Under the pieces are notes generated by a model. The model was not told the DNA's origin. It did no database searches and was given only the letters and a program-made list of their open reading frames with translations. From Paenibacillus algicola (GTDB taxonomy: Bacteria; Bacillota; Bacilli; Paenibacillales; Paenibacillaceae), in assembly GCF_005577435.1 (NCBI RefSeq), contig NZ_CP040396.1:3734501-3798500 (forward strand): 64,000 bases of DNA, written 5' to 3'. The translations under genes were made by a program, and so were the position numbers. Below, piece after piece: positions 10,218 through 19,046 of the stretch. How positions within the stretch are numbered: position 1 is the stretch's first letter; every line of letters starts with the position of its first letter.

Positions 10218-11079
10218 GACGTTCCCTCCGCAGCAAAGAAATATAACCTTCCTCCAGCTCTGGCTCTACCATGACGCTGCCGGCGAAAGGCCGCCTTGCA
10301 TGAATCATGCGGCAGATCATATGCTCCCCTTCCTGCCGGCTCGACAGAATCAGAGAAGGATCAGCAGCTTCATACTCTTCATGACTCATACGGGCTTCCC
10401 ACAAAAAGCCACGCCCGCATGCCTGCAGCTCTGCGAGGCTGCCTGCCATAATGAGAGAGCCTTCATGGAGCACAGCCACCTCATGACAGTTGCTCTGAAT
10501 GTCCGCCACGATATGTGTGGAGAGCAGCACCGTCCGGTTCAGGCTATAGCGTGTCAGCATGTTCCTAAAGCGGACACGCTCCCGCGGATCCAGGCCGGAT
10601 GTCGGCTCGTCCACAATCAGTACATCCGGTGAGCCGAGCAATGCCTGGGCAATGCCGATCCGCTGGCGCATGCCTCCGGAGTAGGTCCGCATTTTTTGAT
10701 CGCTGTGGTTGTTCAGGTTCACCACCTCCAGCAGGCGCGATACTTCTGCTGTGCGCTCCTTTCGGCTCTTGAGCCCTTTCATAGACGCAATATAATCCAG
10801 ATAATCTCTTCCCGTCATCTGCGGATATACCTGAAAATTTTGCGGCAAATACCCGATGGACTGCCGGATTTCCTCCGGCCGGCTCAGCGGGATACCGCGT
10901 ATCGTCACCCGCCCGGAGGTAGGAGATGCCAGCCCTGCCAAGATCCGCATCAGCGTGGATTTCCCGGCACCGTTAGGTCCCAGCAGCCCGGTCATGCCTG
11001 TCCCGAAGACAGCCGATATGTCCAGCAGCGCCCAGGCGCCGCGGCGATAGGTTTTGGAGACGTGTTCAATGCTAATCAT
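10210..11079 (-). CDS. ABC transporter ATP-binding protein
   Basis: 289 residues. Walker A GPNGAGKST (34-42), a Q-loop near YLPQNFQVYPQ, signature YSGGMRQRIGIAQAL, Walker B VLIVDEPTSGLD and the STH switch are complete. It is the first gene of the overlapping operon 11079 to 5655 and should energise the membrane protein encoded next. AAAGGA lies seven bases before the ATG. The promoter is not clear in the 236-base gap to the divergent catalase gene. Confidence 0.92.
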   Translation of the reverse strand: MISIEHVSKTYRRGAWALLDISAVFGTGMTGLLGPNGAGKSTLMRILAGLASPTSGRVTIRGIPLSRPEEIRQSIGYLPQNFQVYPQMTGRDYLDYIASMKGLKSRKERTAEVSRLLEVVNLNNHSDQKMRTYSGGMRQRIGIAQALLGSPDVLIVDEPTSGLDPRERVRFRNMLTRYSLNRTVLLSTHIVADIQSNCHEVAVLHEGSLIMAGSLAELQACGRGFLWEARMSHEEYEAADPSLILSSRQEGEHMICRMIHARRPFAGSVMVEPELEEGYISLLRRERHV

Positions 11080-11244
11080 AGAATTTCCTTTCTCATGTGC
11101 CCGGTATGATCACGAGTTTACCAGCGGTGCTGGACTCTTACGGTTATAACGATACAACCCGGGATAAAGTTTAAAGGTACAGCGAAATACACGAATTGTA
11201 GCACGAGAGCTTTTTTAATATTTAAACTGTAAAATCCATGAATC

Positions 11245-11269
11245 GTTTTAAAAATATGGGAAAGGGTAA
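11245..11269 (+). promoter_or_regulatory. Sigma-B-like promoter for manganese catalase
   Basis: GTTTTA (11245-11250), 13-base spacer, GGGTAA (11264-11269). This fits the general-stress sigma-B pattern GTTTAA-N12-14-GGGTAT and lies 46 bases before the catalase start. The B. subtilis homologue YdbD is a known sigma-B regulon member, which supports the reading. Confidence 0.6.
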
Positions 11270-11315
11270 GTAACACATGCCAATGAGCAAATTTAAATGA
11301 AGAGGTGACCTTAGT

Positions 11316-12140
11316 ATGTTCTTTCACAAAAAAGTGCTGCAAAATCCAGCCACGCCGGAGCGTCCTGATCCGTTGTTTGCCAAGAAGCTGCAGGAAATAC
11401 TAGGCGGCCAATTCGGTGAAATTTCCGTGGCCATGCAATATTTGTTCCAGGGCTGGAACACGCGCGGCCATGACAAGTACAAAGACCTCATTATGGACAC
11501 GGCGACCGAGGAAATCGGTCATGTGGAGATGATTGCAACGATGATCGCCCGCCTGCTTGATGACGCACCCGTCAAAGATCAGGAGGAGGCTGCGAAGAAC
11601 CCTGTCATTGAATCGATTCTGGGTGGAATGAACCCTCAGCATGCGATCGTCTCCGGTCTTGGAGCTATGCCGGTCAATAGTGTAGGTGTGCCGTGGAATG
11701 CCGGATATATTGTAGCGAGCGGCAACCTGCTCGCCGATTTCCGGGCGAATCTGAATGCCGAATCCCAAGGGCGCCTGCAGGTCGCCAGGCTCTACGAAAT
11801 GACCGATGACCGCGGCATTAAGGACATGCTGTCCTTCCTGCTCACCCGGGATACGATGCACCAGAATCAGTGGCTGGCCGCCATTCGGGAGCTGGAGGCG
11901 AAGGAAGGGGTCATCGTTCCAAGCACGGCACCGCCAGAGCTGGAGAAGCAGAACATGTCCCACGTACTCTATAACTTCTCAGAAGGCGAAGAGAGCAGCC
12001 TCGGCAGCTGGGCATCCGGACAAGCCCCGGACGGCGCCGAATTCCAGTACTCTGCCGAGCCCGGTCCGTTTACAGAAGAGCAGAAATTAAAGCCGGCTCC
12101 GCCGTATACGCATAATACCTTGTCGGGTGTTACAGAATAA
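11316..12140 (+). CDS. Manganese catalase
   Basis: 274 residues. This ferritin-like dimanganese catalase disproportionates hydrogen peroxide in the cytosol. Metal ligands are visible as Glu35 (GQFGEISVAM) and the Glu66-x-x-His69 pair (TEEIGHVEM), with later Glu and His ligands in NAESQGRLQV and RDTMHQNQWL. The C-terminal tail (PPYTHNTLSGVTE) is typical of the Bacillus type. AGAGGTG lies 11 bases before the ATG. It is preceded by a sigma-B-like promoter and followed by a hairpin terminator, so it is probably a single stress-induced gene. Confidence 0.93.
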   Translation: MFFHKKVLQNPATPERPDPLFAKKLQEILGGQFGEISVAMQYLFQGWNTRGHDKYKDLIMDTATEEIGHVEMIATMIARLLDDAPVKDQEEAAKNPVIESILGGMNPQHAIVSGLGAMPVNSVGVPWNAGYIVASGNLLADFRANLNAESQGRLQVARLYEMTDDRGIKDMLSFLLTRDTMHQNQWLAAIRELEAKEGVIVPSTAPPELEKQNMSHVLYNFSEGEESSLGSWASGQAPDGAEFQYSAEPGPFTEEQKLKPAPPYTHNTLSGVTE

Positions 12141-12156
12141 TAGAACTCACATAAAT

Positions 12157-12211
12157 GAGGCTGTCCCAAAAGCTCCAGGAGCTTGCGGGATGGCCTCGTT
12201 TGTTGTTGTGA
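12157..12211 (+). terminator. Hairpin terminator of catalase gene (repeat family B, copy 1)
   Basis: GAGGC-TGTCCC...AGCTC-CAGG-AGCT...GGGATGGCCTC, then GTTTGTTGTTG. A related sequence with the same tail (CTTGCG...TGGCCTCGTTTRTTGTTGTGA) occurs in opposite orientation at 20017-20073. Confidence 0.75.
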
Positions 12212-12251
12212 ACGGCTTCGGAATCTGTAGAAGAAGGCGGCCCTCGATCAC

Positions 12252-12342
12252 AATAAAGACATGGCGGTGCTGGACTAATCTCCCAGTCACCGCCATGTCT
12301 TTACTTTTTTGCTTCCTATTCCAATGAATTGCCTCGTTAAAC
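12252..12342. repeat. Dispersed ~95-bp hairpin repeat, copy 1
   Basis: TAAAGACATGGCGGTG (12254-12269) and CACCGCCATGTCTTTA (12288-12303) form a 16-base perfect stem. It is followed by TTTTTTGCTTCCT and, further on, GCCTCGTTAAAC. The whole block recurs inverted at 16317-16415. It separates two convergent genes (catalase and aldo/keto reductase) and can terminate both. Confidence 0.75.
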
Positions 12343-12438
12343 CAAAATCTACTCGGGGACTGCCTCTTTAAAAGTAGTCTCAGCGAATTGGGTTAAGCAC
12401 AAAACAGCGTGTCCAGCCGTTGTCCACCCTGATAAGGC

Positions 12439-13347
12439 TCAGCGGTGCTGCTCATACTGATTCCGCTTGCTTACAGCCTGGATATATTGAAGCTCCTGCG
12501 GACTCAGCTCTTCGGCCTGAGCCGCCAGCAGGTTATCACGAAGCTGTTGGGCGGAGCTTGCACCGGGAATGGTACAGGCAGTTGCCGGATGAGCAAGCGC
12601 ATAGCGAATGCCTGTCTGAGACAGCTCACGCCCTGGCTGCAGTCCTTCCCGAAGCTGCTTTACGGTTTCAAGCAGCTCTTCCCGGCTGTAGTCCAAATAC
12701 CCTTTGACCGCCTTTTCCTCGTAACGCTCGGACAGCACCCCTTTGGCAACCGGACCTCTTGCAATCAGCGAAATTCCGTGCTCGGCCAGCAGCGGCAGGA
12801 TTTCCTCCTCCGGGCGGCGGTCGAGAATACTATACTGCATCATGACACTGACAATGCCAGACCGCTTCACATACTCCCGAATGACATTAGGGCGGATTGA
12901 AGAAATGCCATACTCGCGGATCCAGCCCTGCTGCTTCAGCTCTTCAAACGCCTCAATAGTCTCCTCAATGTGATCGTCCATCGTGCCCCCGTGGAGCTGA
13001 TACAGATCAATATAGTCTGTTCCAAGACGGCGCAGGCTATCCTTCACCGCCGTCTGGATGTAGTCTTTGGAAGGATCCCAGGTCCAGCCCTCCTGTCCGG
13101 GAATCCTGCGGTTGCCTACCTTGGTCGCCAGCACAACCTGGTCTCTGCGGCCCTTGATCGCTTTGCCCACAAGCTCCTCATTGATGCCTCCATCATACAG
13201 ATCGGCGGTGTCGAGCAGCGTGACCCCTTGCTCCAATGCTTCATGCACAAGGGCGACCGCCTTTTGTTCCTCCGTACCCAGGGACATGCAGCCCAGTCCG
13301 ATCTCTCCAACAACCAGCTCTGATTTACCGATTGTATTTGCTCTCAT
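12439..13347 (-). CDS. Aldo/keto reductase
   Basis: 302 residues, cytosolic NADPH-dependent carbonyl reductase of the AKR fold. The catalytic tetrad is readable: Asp and Tyr in LLDTADLYDGG, Lys in VVLATKVG and His in LYQLHGGT. The C-terminal cofactor loop contains CTIPGASSAQQLRDN. GGAGGAGG precedes the ATG by about eight bases. It is a single gene, convergent with the catalase gene. The substrate is unknown. Confidence 0.9.
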   Translation of the reverse strand: MRANTIGKSELVVGEIGLGCMSLGTEEQKAVALVHEALEQGVTLLDTADLYDGGINEELVGKAIKGRRDQVVLATKVGNRRIPGQEGWTWDPSKDYIQTAVKDSLRRLGTDYIDLYQLHGGTMDDHIEETIEAFEELKQQGWIREYGISSIRPNVIREYVKRSGIVSVMMQYSILDRRPEEEILPLLAEHGISLIARGPVAKGVLSERYEEKAVKGYLDYSREELLETVKQLREGLQPGRELSQTGIRYALAHPATACTIPGASSAQQLRDNLLAAQAEELSPQELQYIQAVSKRNQYEQHR

Positions 13348-13512
13348 CCACTGACCTCCTCCTTCAATATTTTTTTCCCGTTTTGCATGGGTATGGGTTC
13401 AAGATTCATTACATTCCTCACCCTAGTATATCACTCCATGCCTTACAGACTGTAACAGCGATTGGCATATCTACGAATACATAAGCAGCCCTGGTGCAAT
13501 AATAGCCGACAA

Positions 13513-13541
13513 TTGGGGTAATGATTACAGATCACCATTAT
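13513..13541 (+). promoter_or_regulatory. Promoter of the small hypothetical gene
   Basis: TTGGGG (13513-13518), 17-base spacer, CATTAT (13536-13541), 10 bases before the AAGGAGGG ribosome binding site of the next gene. Confidence 0.5.
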
Positions 13542-13565
13542 GTACTTTTGAAGGAGGGCTATGAG

Positions 13566-13901
13566 ATGAAGCATTCGCTAAAAGAAGTGTCACAGTGGCT
13601 GGATTCCCATAAACAGCAGGAGCTGACCATTGAAAAGCGGGAGCTGGACGATGTCGATCAGATCAGGTTAACTGTAGATTCTGTGGAGCTCTTGGACGGC
13701 AACAATTGCAGCATTGATGACTATTTGGCCTGTCAGGCCTTGCTGCTCCGCGGTAACGGAGTCATTGTGACCGACGTCGAGGAGGCTCCCCTGCCAGGCG
13801 GCTCCTTCTCGATTCCCTTGGAAAGTCTGCGCGAGGCGGAGGTTCAGGAACGGCAGATCGTGCTTGAAAATGAACGGGGGACGTACACGATTACAGTGTA
13901 G
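13566..13901 (+). CDS. Hypothetical protein, 111 residues
   Basis: No family recognised. The start at 13566 is chosen because AAGGAGGG (13551-13558) lies seven bases upstream; an in-frame ATG at 13521 lies inside the promoter. The protein is acidic, has no signal peptide or membrane segment, and begins with an amphipathic helix (HSLKEVSQWLDSHKQQELTI). It then has beta-strand-like segments (QIRLTVDSVELL, GTYTITV) and a Cys pair around CSIDDYLACQALLL. The ribosome binding site, promoter and codon usage make it a believable gene. Confidence 0.7.
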   Translation: MKHSLKEVSQWLDSHKQQELTIEKRELDDVDQIRLTVDSVELLDGNNCSIDDYLACQALLLRGNGVIVTDVEEAPLPGGSFSIPLESLREAEVQERQIVLENERGTYTITV

Positions 13902-14548
13902 CTATATTTGATAAATACTGTTTCTGCAAGCAGAACCGGGACTTGAGTAAGCCATACCGCTTCATCTGACAGCCGTAACGGGCAGATGCCGAATATCTGC
14001 AGTTACGGCTGCTGTCTGTGACTTCGTAGCTGTACAAAACAGTGCCCTTATGTGCAACGAAATGCTGATCAGAAGGGCCTTCGAGCATTATTCTCAATAT
14101 ACCACTACCACACTCTGCTATAAAAATGGTAAACTGAATGAAGATCATTTCATGTGCGACCGGATTCATGCTGGAACTTCAGGTAAGATTTCTGGTATAA
14201 GGGGCAGGATAGACATATATTCTCCGATGGGAGACCGCCTCTGTTCCGTCATAATCCTTAAGGTTTAAATATATAAGATGAGCTATTGATTTAAGATCGC
14301 CTGAATGGACACAGAGACCGTGAACAACCAGGCTGCCCTATATAACTTTTTAGTTTGGATGCAAGCCGTGTGATTATTCACGCTAAGCTGCTGCCATCCT
14401 GTCCTGAAGTCATGCCCAGCGCTTGCTATGGCGTCTTATGCGCGCCCGTATTTTGATGCTCATTTTTTCCGAGTCTCGGATTACATATTGTTAAATATGA
14501 AGGAAATCCACGCCACCGACTATCGATAGAGAGGAATATTACCACATT
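13902..14548. other. 647-base gene-poor stretch with a long hairpin
   Basis: No convincing gene. A strong hairpin at 13968-14016 has arms CAGCCGTAAC/GTTACGGCTG and inner arms GCAGAT/ATCTGC around GCCGAAT, but no T tail, so it is not a simple terminator. A 72-codon reading frame at 14050-14268 has no ribosome binding site and was not called. The right half is the leader of the RNase J gene; no clear sigma-A promoter stands out. Confidence 0.5.
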
Positions 14549-16273
14549 ATGTCCAAACCATTATTAAATGATAAAATACAAAGTCCGCCTGCCCGCAAAT
14601 CGAAGCCATCGAGACCATCCTCCCCGCCTGTACGTGTATTCGCACTCGGAGGATTAGGTGAAATCGGCAAGAATATGTATGCGGTCGAATTCCGCAATGA
14701 AATCGTGATCATTGATGCCGGATTGAAGTTCCCGGATGCTGAAATGAGCGGAGTCGATTACATTATTCCCGATATCCGCTATCTGATTGAGAATAAGAGC
14801 AAGATCAAGGGCCTGTTCCTGACTCATGGACATGAAGACCATATCGGAGCTATTCCTTATGTACTGCGCCAGATTCAGATGCCTATTTATGGAGGACCGC
14901 TGACGATCGGTCTCGTTCGCGCGAAGCTCGAAGAGCACCGCCTGCTGGATCAAAGCGATCTGCGGGTGTTTCATGAGAATGATAAATACAGCTTCAAGCA
15001 CCTCGCCGTGCATTTCTTCCGTACGACACACAGTATTCCGGATGCATTCGGCGTCGTCATTGAAACTCCATACGGACCTATTGTCCATACCGGAGACTTC
15101 AAGTTCGACTTTACTCCAGAGGACAAGCCGGCCGACATTCATAAGATTATGAGCCTTGGCCGCCGAGGGGTGCTTGCGCTTCTCGCGGACAGCACAAACA
15201 GTGAGCGTGAGGGCTTCACTCCTTCCGAACGAACCGTAGGGCTGTCCATCCTGAAGCAGTTCCAGGAAAGCCCCGGCCGAATTCTGTTCGCGACCTTCGC
15301 CTCCAATGTCCACCGTCTGCAGCAGGTCGTAGAGGCCGCTATACAGACGAACCGAAAGCTCGCCATCGTGGGACGAAGCATGGAGAAGGTGTTTACGATC
15401 GGCCAGGAGCTGGGCTATATCCGAATCCCGGACGGCATGCTGATTGATGTGAAAACGGTCAACCGTTACCGTGACCATCAGGTCGCGATTATTTGTACAG
15501 GCAGCCAGGGCGAGCCCAACGCGGCTCTCACCCGAATTGCTTCAGGATCACACCGCTCGATTCAGATTCATCCCGATGATACGGTAATCTTCTCCTCCTC
15601 GCCGATTCCGGGGAATACGCAAAATGTGAACCGGAGCATCGATCTGCTCATGCGCGCTGGCGCTGAAGTAAGATATGGCTCGATTCTGGACATCCACACG
15701 TCCGGCCACGGTTGCCGCGAGGATCTCAAGCTGATGCTCAGCAGCCTGCGTCCGAAATATTTCGTGCCGATTCACGGAGAATACCGGATGCTGCTCAATC
15801 ATCGTCAGCTGGCGAAGGATGTGGGCGTTCCCGAGAATCATGTTTACTTGCTGAACATCGGCAACACCCTTTCCTTGTTCCGCAACGGGGCTCGTAAAGG
15901 CCGTAACATCCCATCCGGAGATGTCTATATTAACAACGGAGAGCTTCGCACGCACGAGAAGGAGCTGCTGGAGGAGCGCGTGCAGCTTGCTCACGACGGT
16001 GTCGTCATTGCTGCCATGACCCTGAACCGTGAAACGCGGAAGCTCATTGCCGGTCCCGAGCTGATCACCCGCGGATTCGTTTACATGCAGGACTCGAAGC
16101 CGCTGCTGCGCCGGGCTGAAGCCATGCTGCGCAAGCATCTTAACAAGGCTGGAGAGCAGCGGGAGTACGATGAGTCTGCATGGGAGCAGATGACAACATC
16201 GACCCTCAATCGTTATTTCAAGCGCGAGCTTGGACGGAGCCCTTACATCATGCCTTCCATTATGGAGATCTAA
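14549..16273 (+). CDS. Ribonuclease J family protein
   Basis: 574 residues. Metallo-beta-lactamase/beta-CASP ribonuclease acting in mRNA decay and 5'-end processing. Zinc ligands are intact in LTHGHEDHIG (H93, H95, D97, H98), with VHTGDFKFDFTP, the beta-CASP segment (ATFASNVHRLQQ, CTGSQGEP) and HTSGHG. It lines up well with RNase J1 over most of its length. It has an extra basic/proline-rich N-terminus of about 20 residues, and the usual GxGDIGNIVLRDR segment is replaced by NGELRTHEKELLEERVQ. It is therefore probably an additional paralogue rather than the housekeeping J1. GAGAGG lies 13 bases upstream of the ATG, a long spacing. Confidence 0.92.
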   Translation: MSKPLLNDKIQSPPARKSKPSRPSSPPVRVFALGGLGEIGKNMYAVEFRNEIVIIDAGLKFPDAEMSGVDYIIPDIRYLIENKSKIKGLFLTHGHEDHIGAIPYVLRQIQMPIYGGPLTIGLVRAKLEEHRLLDQSDLRVFHENDKYSFKHLAVHFFRTTHSIPDAFGVVIETPYGPIVHTGDFKFDFTPEDKPADIHKIMSLGRRGVLALLADSTNSEREGFTPSERTVGLSILKQFQESPGRILFATFASNVHRLQQVVEAAIQTNRKLAIVGRSMEKVFTIGQELGYIRIPDGMLIDVKTVNRYRDHQVAIICTGSQGEPNAALTRIASGSHRSIQIHPDDTVIFSSSPIPGNTQNVNRSIDLLMRAGAEVRYGSILDIHTSGHGCREDLKLMLSSLRPKYFVPIHGEYRMLLNHRQLAKDVGVPENHVYLLNIGNTLSLFRNGARKGRNIPSGDVYINNGELRTHEKELLEERVQLAHDGVVIAAMTLNRETRKLIAGPELITRGFVYMQDSKPLLRRAEAMLRKHLNKAGEQREYDESAWEQMTTSTLNRYFKRELGRSPYIMPSIMEI

Positions 16274-16316
16274 GCGCTTGGCTTGGCAACGATTGAGCAG
16301 CGATGCTGATTTGACT

Positions 16317-16415
16317 GTTTAACGAGGCAGGTCCCTGGAGTGAAACAGGAAACAAAAAAATAAAGACATGGTGGAGTCAGGGAAGTTATCCCGTCACCGC
16401 CATGTCTTTATTTTG
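16317..16415. repeat. Dispersed ~95-bp hairpin repeat, copy 2 (inverted)
   Basis: The reverse complement matches copy 1 (12252-12342) along its length: AAATAAAGACATGGCGGTG, loop, CCACCATGTCTTTA, a T run, GTTTCCT, then CCTGCCTCGTTAAAC. Stem TAAAGACATGG...CCATGTCTTTA. It again lies between convergent genes (RNase J and the MFS permease) and would terminate both. Confidence 0.75.
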
Positions 16416-16457
16416 TTCTATGGCCCGCCTTCTTCAAGAATGATGGGCGATCACCTA

Positions 16458-17675
16458 TTAATCCGCCAGCTCCAGTCCCTTGGTCTCCCGGCCCCAGACC
16501 AGGACAGCCGCCGCCCCGATCAGAATGGTTACAAAGAACAGCAGAAAGATGCTGGAGATGCTGGTGCCGTTCTCTTTCAATACACCGACGAGCAGCGGTG
16601 CAATGACACCGCCAATACGTCCGAAGGACGTCGCCAGGCCTACGCCGGTGGAGCGCATTCTCGTGGGATAGAGCTCCGGGCTGTACGCGTACAGTCCGCC
16701 CCAGGCGCCCAGATTGAAGAAGGACAAGCAGATGCCGGCAGCAAGAAGCATTCCTACAGAGGTGGCATAGCCGAACCACACTGCGCTTAAGGCTGTGAAC
16801 ACGAGATAGGTGACGAGTACAAATTTGCGGCCAAACTTCTCAATCAAGTAAGCAGCCGTGAAATATCCTGGCAGCTGAGCGAGTGTCATGATCAGCACAT
16901 ACTGAAAGCTTTTCACCAGACTGAAGCCCTTATCCACCATCACGGTAGGCAGCCACAGGAACATGCCGTAATAAGAAAAGACGACTGTAAACCACAAGAC
17001 CCACAGCATCAGTGTGGTCTTCCGGTGCTCGCTCGACCAAACAGAGGAAATACGCTCTGACAGACTCAGCCTCCGCGCCGCCTTCTGTTTCACATACCGC
17101 GGAGAATCCTCAATTGCCCGCCTTAGATACAGCGCATAGAAAGCGGGAAGCGCTCCAATGACGAAAGCCATCCGCCACCCGTAATCCGGGATAATAAAAT
17201 AAGCGATCAGCGCAGACAGAATCCAGCCTGCCGCCCAAAAGCTTTCCAGAAGCACCACCGATCTCCCCCGGTCCTCTACCGGCATGCTCTCCGAAACGAG
17301 CGTTGCTGCCACCGGAAGCTCACCGCCCAGTCCAATGCCCGCGACAAAGCGAAGGATACAGAGGACCGCGAAGCCGGTCGCCAGCGCCGATAAGCCGCTC
17401 GCAGCCGAGAAGATGATGAGGGTCCAGAGCAGCAGATTTTTCCGTCCGTACCGGTCTGCCAGCATCCCTGCCAGCAAGGCGCCGAACACCATACCGATGG
17501 AGGTGCTGCTGGCGAGCAGCCCCACCTCCTGAGAGCCCAGGCTCCATTCCTTTGCCAGTGCAGCAACCACGAAGGAGATCATGCCGACATCCATGGCATC
17601 AAACATCCAGCTGATTCCGGCACTGAACAGCAGCTTACGCTGCTTCGGATTTCTCAATAGCTGAGTACGATTCAT
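16458..17675 (-). CDS. MFS transporter, sugar/aromatic-acid porter type (NiaP-like)
   Basis: 405 residues with about 12 membrane segments. The motif between helices 2 and 3 is LADRYGRKNLLL, the central loop is long and basic (AIEDSPRYVKQKAARRLSL), and the second-half repeat is LIEKFGRKFVLV. An RxxGxGLGGELP segment in helix 4 and the PELYPTRMRSTGVG loop are typical of the metabolite:proton symporter family that includes B. subtilis NiaP. Substrate specificity (niacin or an organic acid) is a guess. AAGGAGGTC lies six bases before the ATG. Confidence 0.85.
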   Translation of the reverse strand: MNRTQLLRNPKQRKLLFSAGISWMFDAMDVGMISFVVAALAKEWSLGSQEVGLLASSTSIGMVFGALLAGMLADRYGRKNLLLWTLIIFSAASGLSALATGFAVLCILRFVAGIGLGGELPVAATLVSESMPVEDRGRSVVLLESFWAAGWILSALIAYFIIPDYGWRMAFVIGALPAFYALYLRRAIEDSPRYVKQKAARRLSLSERISSVWSSEHRKTTLMLWVLWFTVVFSYYGMFLWLPTVMVDKGFSLVKSFQYVLIMTLAQLPGYFTAAYLIEKFGRKFVLVTYLVFTALSAVWFGYATSVGMLLAAGICLSFFNLGAWGGLYAYSPELYPTRMRSTGVGLATSFGRIGGVIAPLLVGVLKENGTSISSIFLLFFVTILIGAAAVLVWGRETKGLELAD

Positions 17676-17757
17676 TATATGACCTCCTTGCTTCTATTGG
17701 TAGCTTGTTACGAAAGCCGCTCTCCCATGCATTCCTCCTCATAGAGTGATAAACTCT

Positions 17758-18840
17758 TTAAATCGCGGCAGCATTATAAACTGCGGGCAGCATCACCCGG
17801 ACCGTTGTGCCCTGCTCCGGCTTGCTCTTGACCTCAACCGTTCCCCGGTGCTCTTCAATCATCTTCTTGCTGATCATAAACCCGAGCCCCGTTCCCTTCT
17901 CCTTCGTCGTGTAGAACGGCTCTCCCAGACGGGACAAAATATCCTCCGGCATGCCGCTTCCCTCATCGGTAATGTCGATCAACAGCTCACCCTCCAGGCT
18001 GCGGGTAGAGATTGTGATCATCCCCCCGCCCGGCATCGCCTCAACTGCGTTCTTGATAAAATTAATAAACACCTGCTTCATTTGGTTCTCATCGCACTCT
18101 ACATCCATGTCCTGATCCCGAAAATCCGTTTGAATCTCGACGTTATTCAGTATGGCCTGCGTATTCAGTAACGTAATCACCTGGCTGAGTAGCACCCGAA
18201 TGTTCCTTCGCTCGAACTTGATGCCCTGGGGCTTAGCCAGGATGAGCAGTTCTCCAAGGATCAGCTCGATGCGTTCGATCTCGGAAGAAATAATTTCATA
18301 ATACTGCTCTTTACTTCCAAAGCCGCTGCGCAGCAGCTGGATAAAGCCCTTAATCGAGGTCATAGGGTTGCGGATCTCATGCGCAATACCGGCAGCCAGC
18401 TGTCCCGCGATGGAAAGCTTGTCCGACTGAATCATCATCGACTCCGCATAATCACTCGCTCTTTTCTGCTCGGTGAGGTCCTGGATATGTACGACATAGC
18501 CAGCCGGAAGCTCCTCTTCACTCATCATGGCAGACCATGACACAGACACCCAGATAATATGGCCGTGCTTATGCAGCAACCGAATTTCAGTTTCGAAGCT
18601 TCCCTGGCCTTTTCGAGTCCATTCCGCCCTGTTTACTGGGTTAATAAAAGCATCCTCTGGATGAAATACGTCCCCATAAGGACGATTCATCAACTCCTCG
18701 GGTTCATAGCCCAGCATGGCGCAAGCAGCGCCATTCATATATTGTATGCGGCCATCCGGCTTGAGAAATGCACTACCGATCGGCGAGCTTTCCATTGCAT
18801 GCAGCAGCATCCTATTCCATAGACGTTCATCATCTGCCAT
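17758..18840 (-). CDS. PAS-domain sensor histidine kinase (soluble, Spo0A-kinase-like)
   Basis: 360 residues from the chosen ATG. One PAS domain (residues 10-125: SPIGSAFLKPDGRIQYMNGA, ending HIQDLTEQKRA) is followed by a HisKA dimerisation helix (GQLAAGIAHEIRNPMTSIKG, phospho-His in the H-box). The HATPase domain has the N box (FINFIKNAVEAMPGGG), DEGSGMP, and FYTTKEKGTGLGF. There are no membrane segments. It resembles orphan sporulation kinases such as KinA/KinE, and no response regulator gene is adjacent. GGAGGAG lies nine bases before the ATG at 18840; a TTG start at 18873 lacks a binding site. Confidence 0.9.
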   Translation of the reverse strand: MADDERLWNRMLLHAMESSPIGSAFLKPDGRIQYMNGAACAMLGYEPEELMNRPYGDVFHPEDAFINPVNRAEWTRKGQGSFETEIRLLHKHGHIIWVSVSWSAMMSEEELPAGYVVHIQDLTEQKRASDYAESMMIQSDKLSIAGQLAAGIAHEIRNPMTSIKGFIQLLRSGFGSKEQYYEIISSEIERIELILGELLILAKPQGIKFERRNIRVLLSQVITLLNTQAILNNVEIQTDFRDQDMDVECDENQMKQVFINFIKNAVEAMPGGGMITISTRSLEGELLIDITDEGSGMPEDILSRLGEPFYTTKEKGTGLGFMISKKMIEEHRGTVEVKSKPEQGTTVRVMLPAVYNAAAI

Positions 18841-19046
18841 AGCCCGACGCTCCTCCATTCTTGCGTTGTACAATCATTCTACATAAATTCGAGGCAGCGT
18901 GGTGTTTTTCCTTCTATGTTGGTGAATTTAACCAGTTCCTATCTGATGCTGTCATATTCTCAGAGATGCTGTCACATCCCCTGCGGCGGCAGGCGGAGAA
19001 GAGCTACGTCTAGAGACCGATTTGAAAAAAATGGGTTTATTTTACC

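Noticed and set aside
13968..14016. Terminator of the 111-residue hypothetical gene
   Set aside because: The hairpin lacks a T run on either side, so it was recorded as an unexplained hairpin instead.
14050..14268. 72-codon frame in the RNase J upstream gap
   Set aside because: No ribosome binding site, no recognisable domain, and composition like non-coding flanks.
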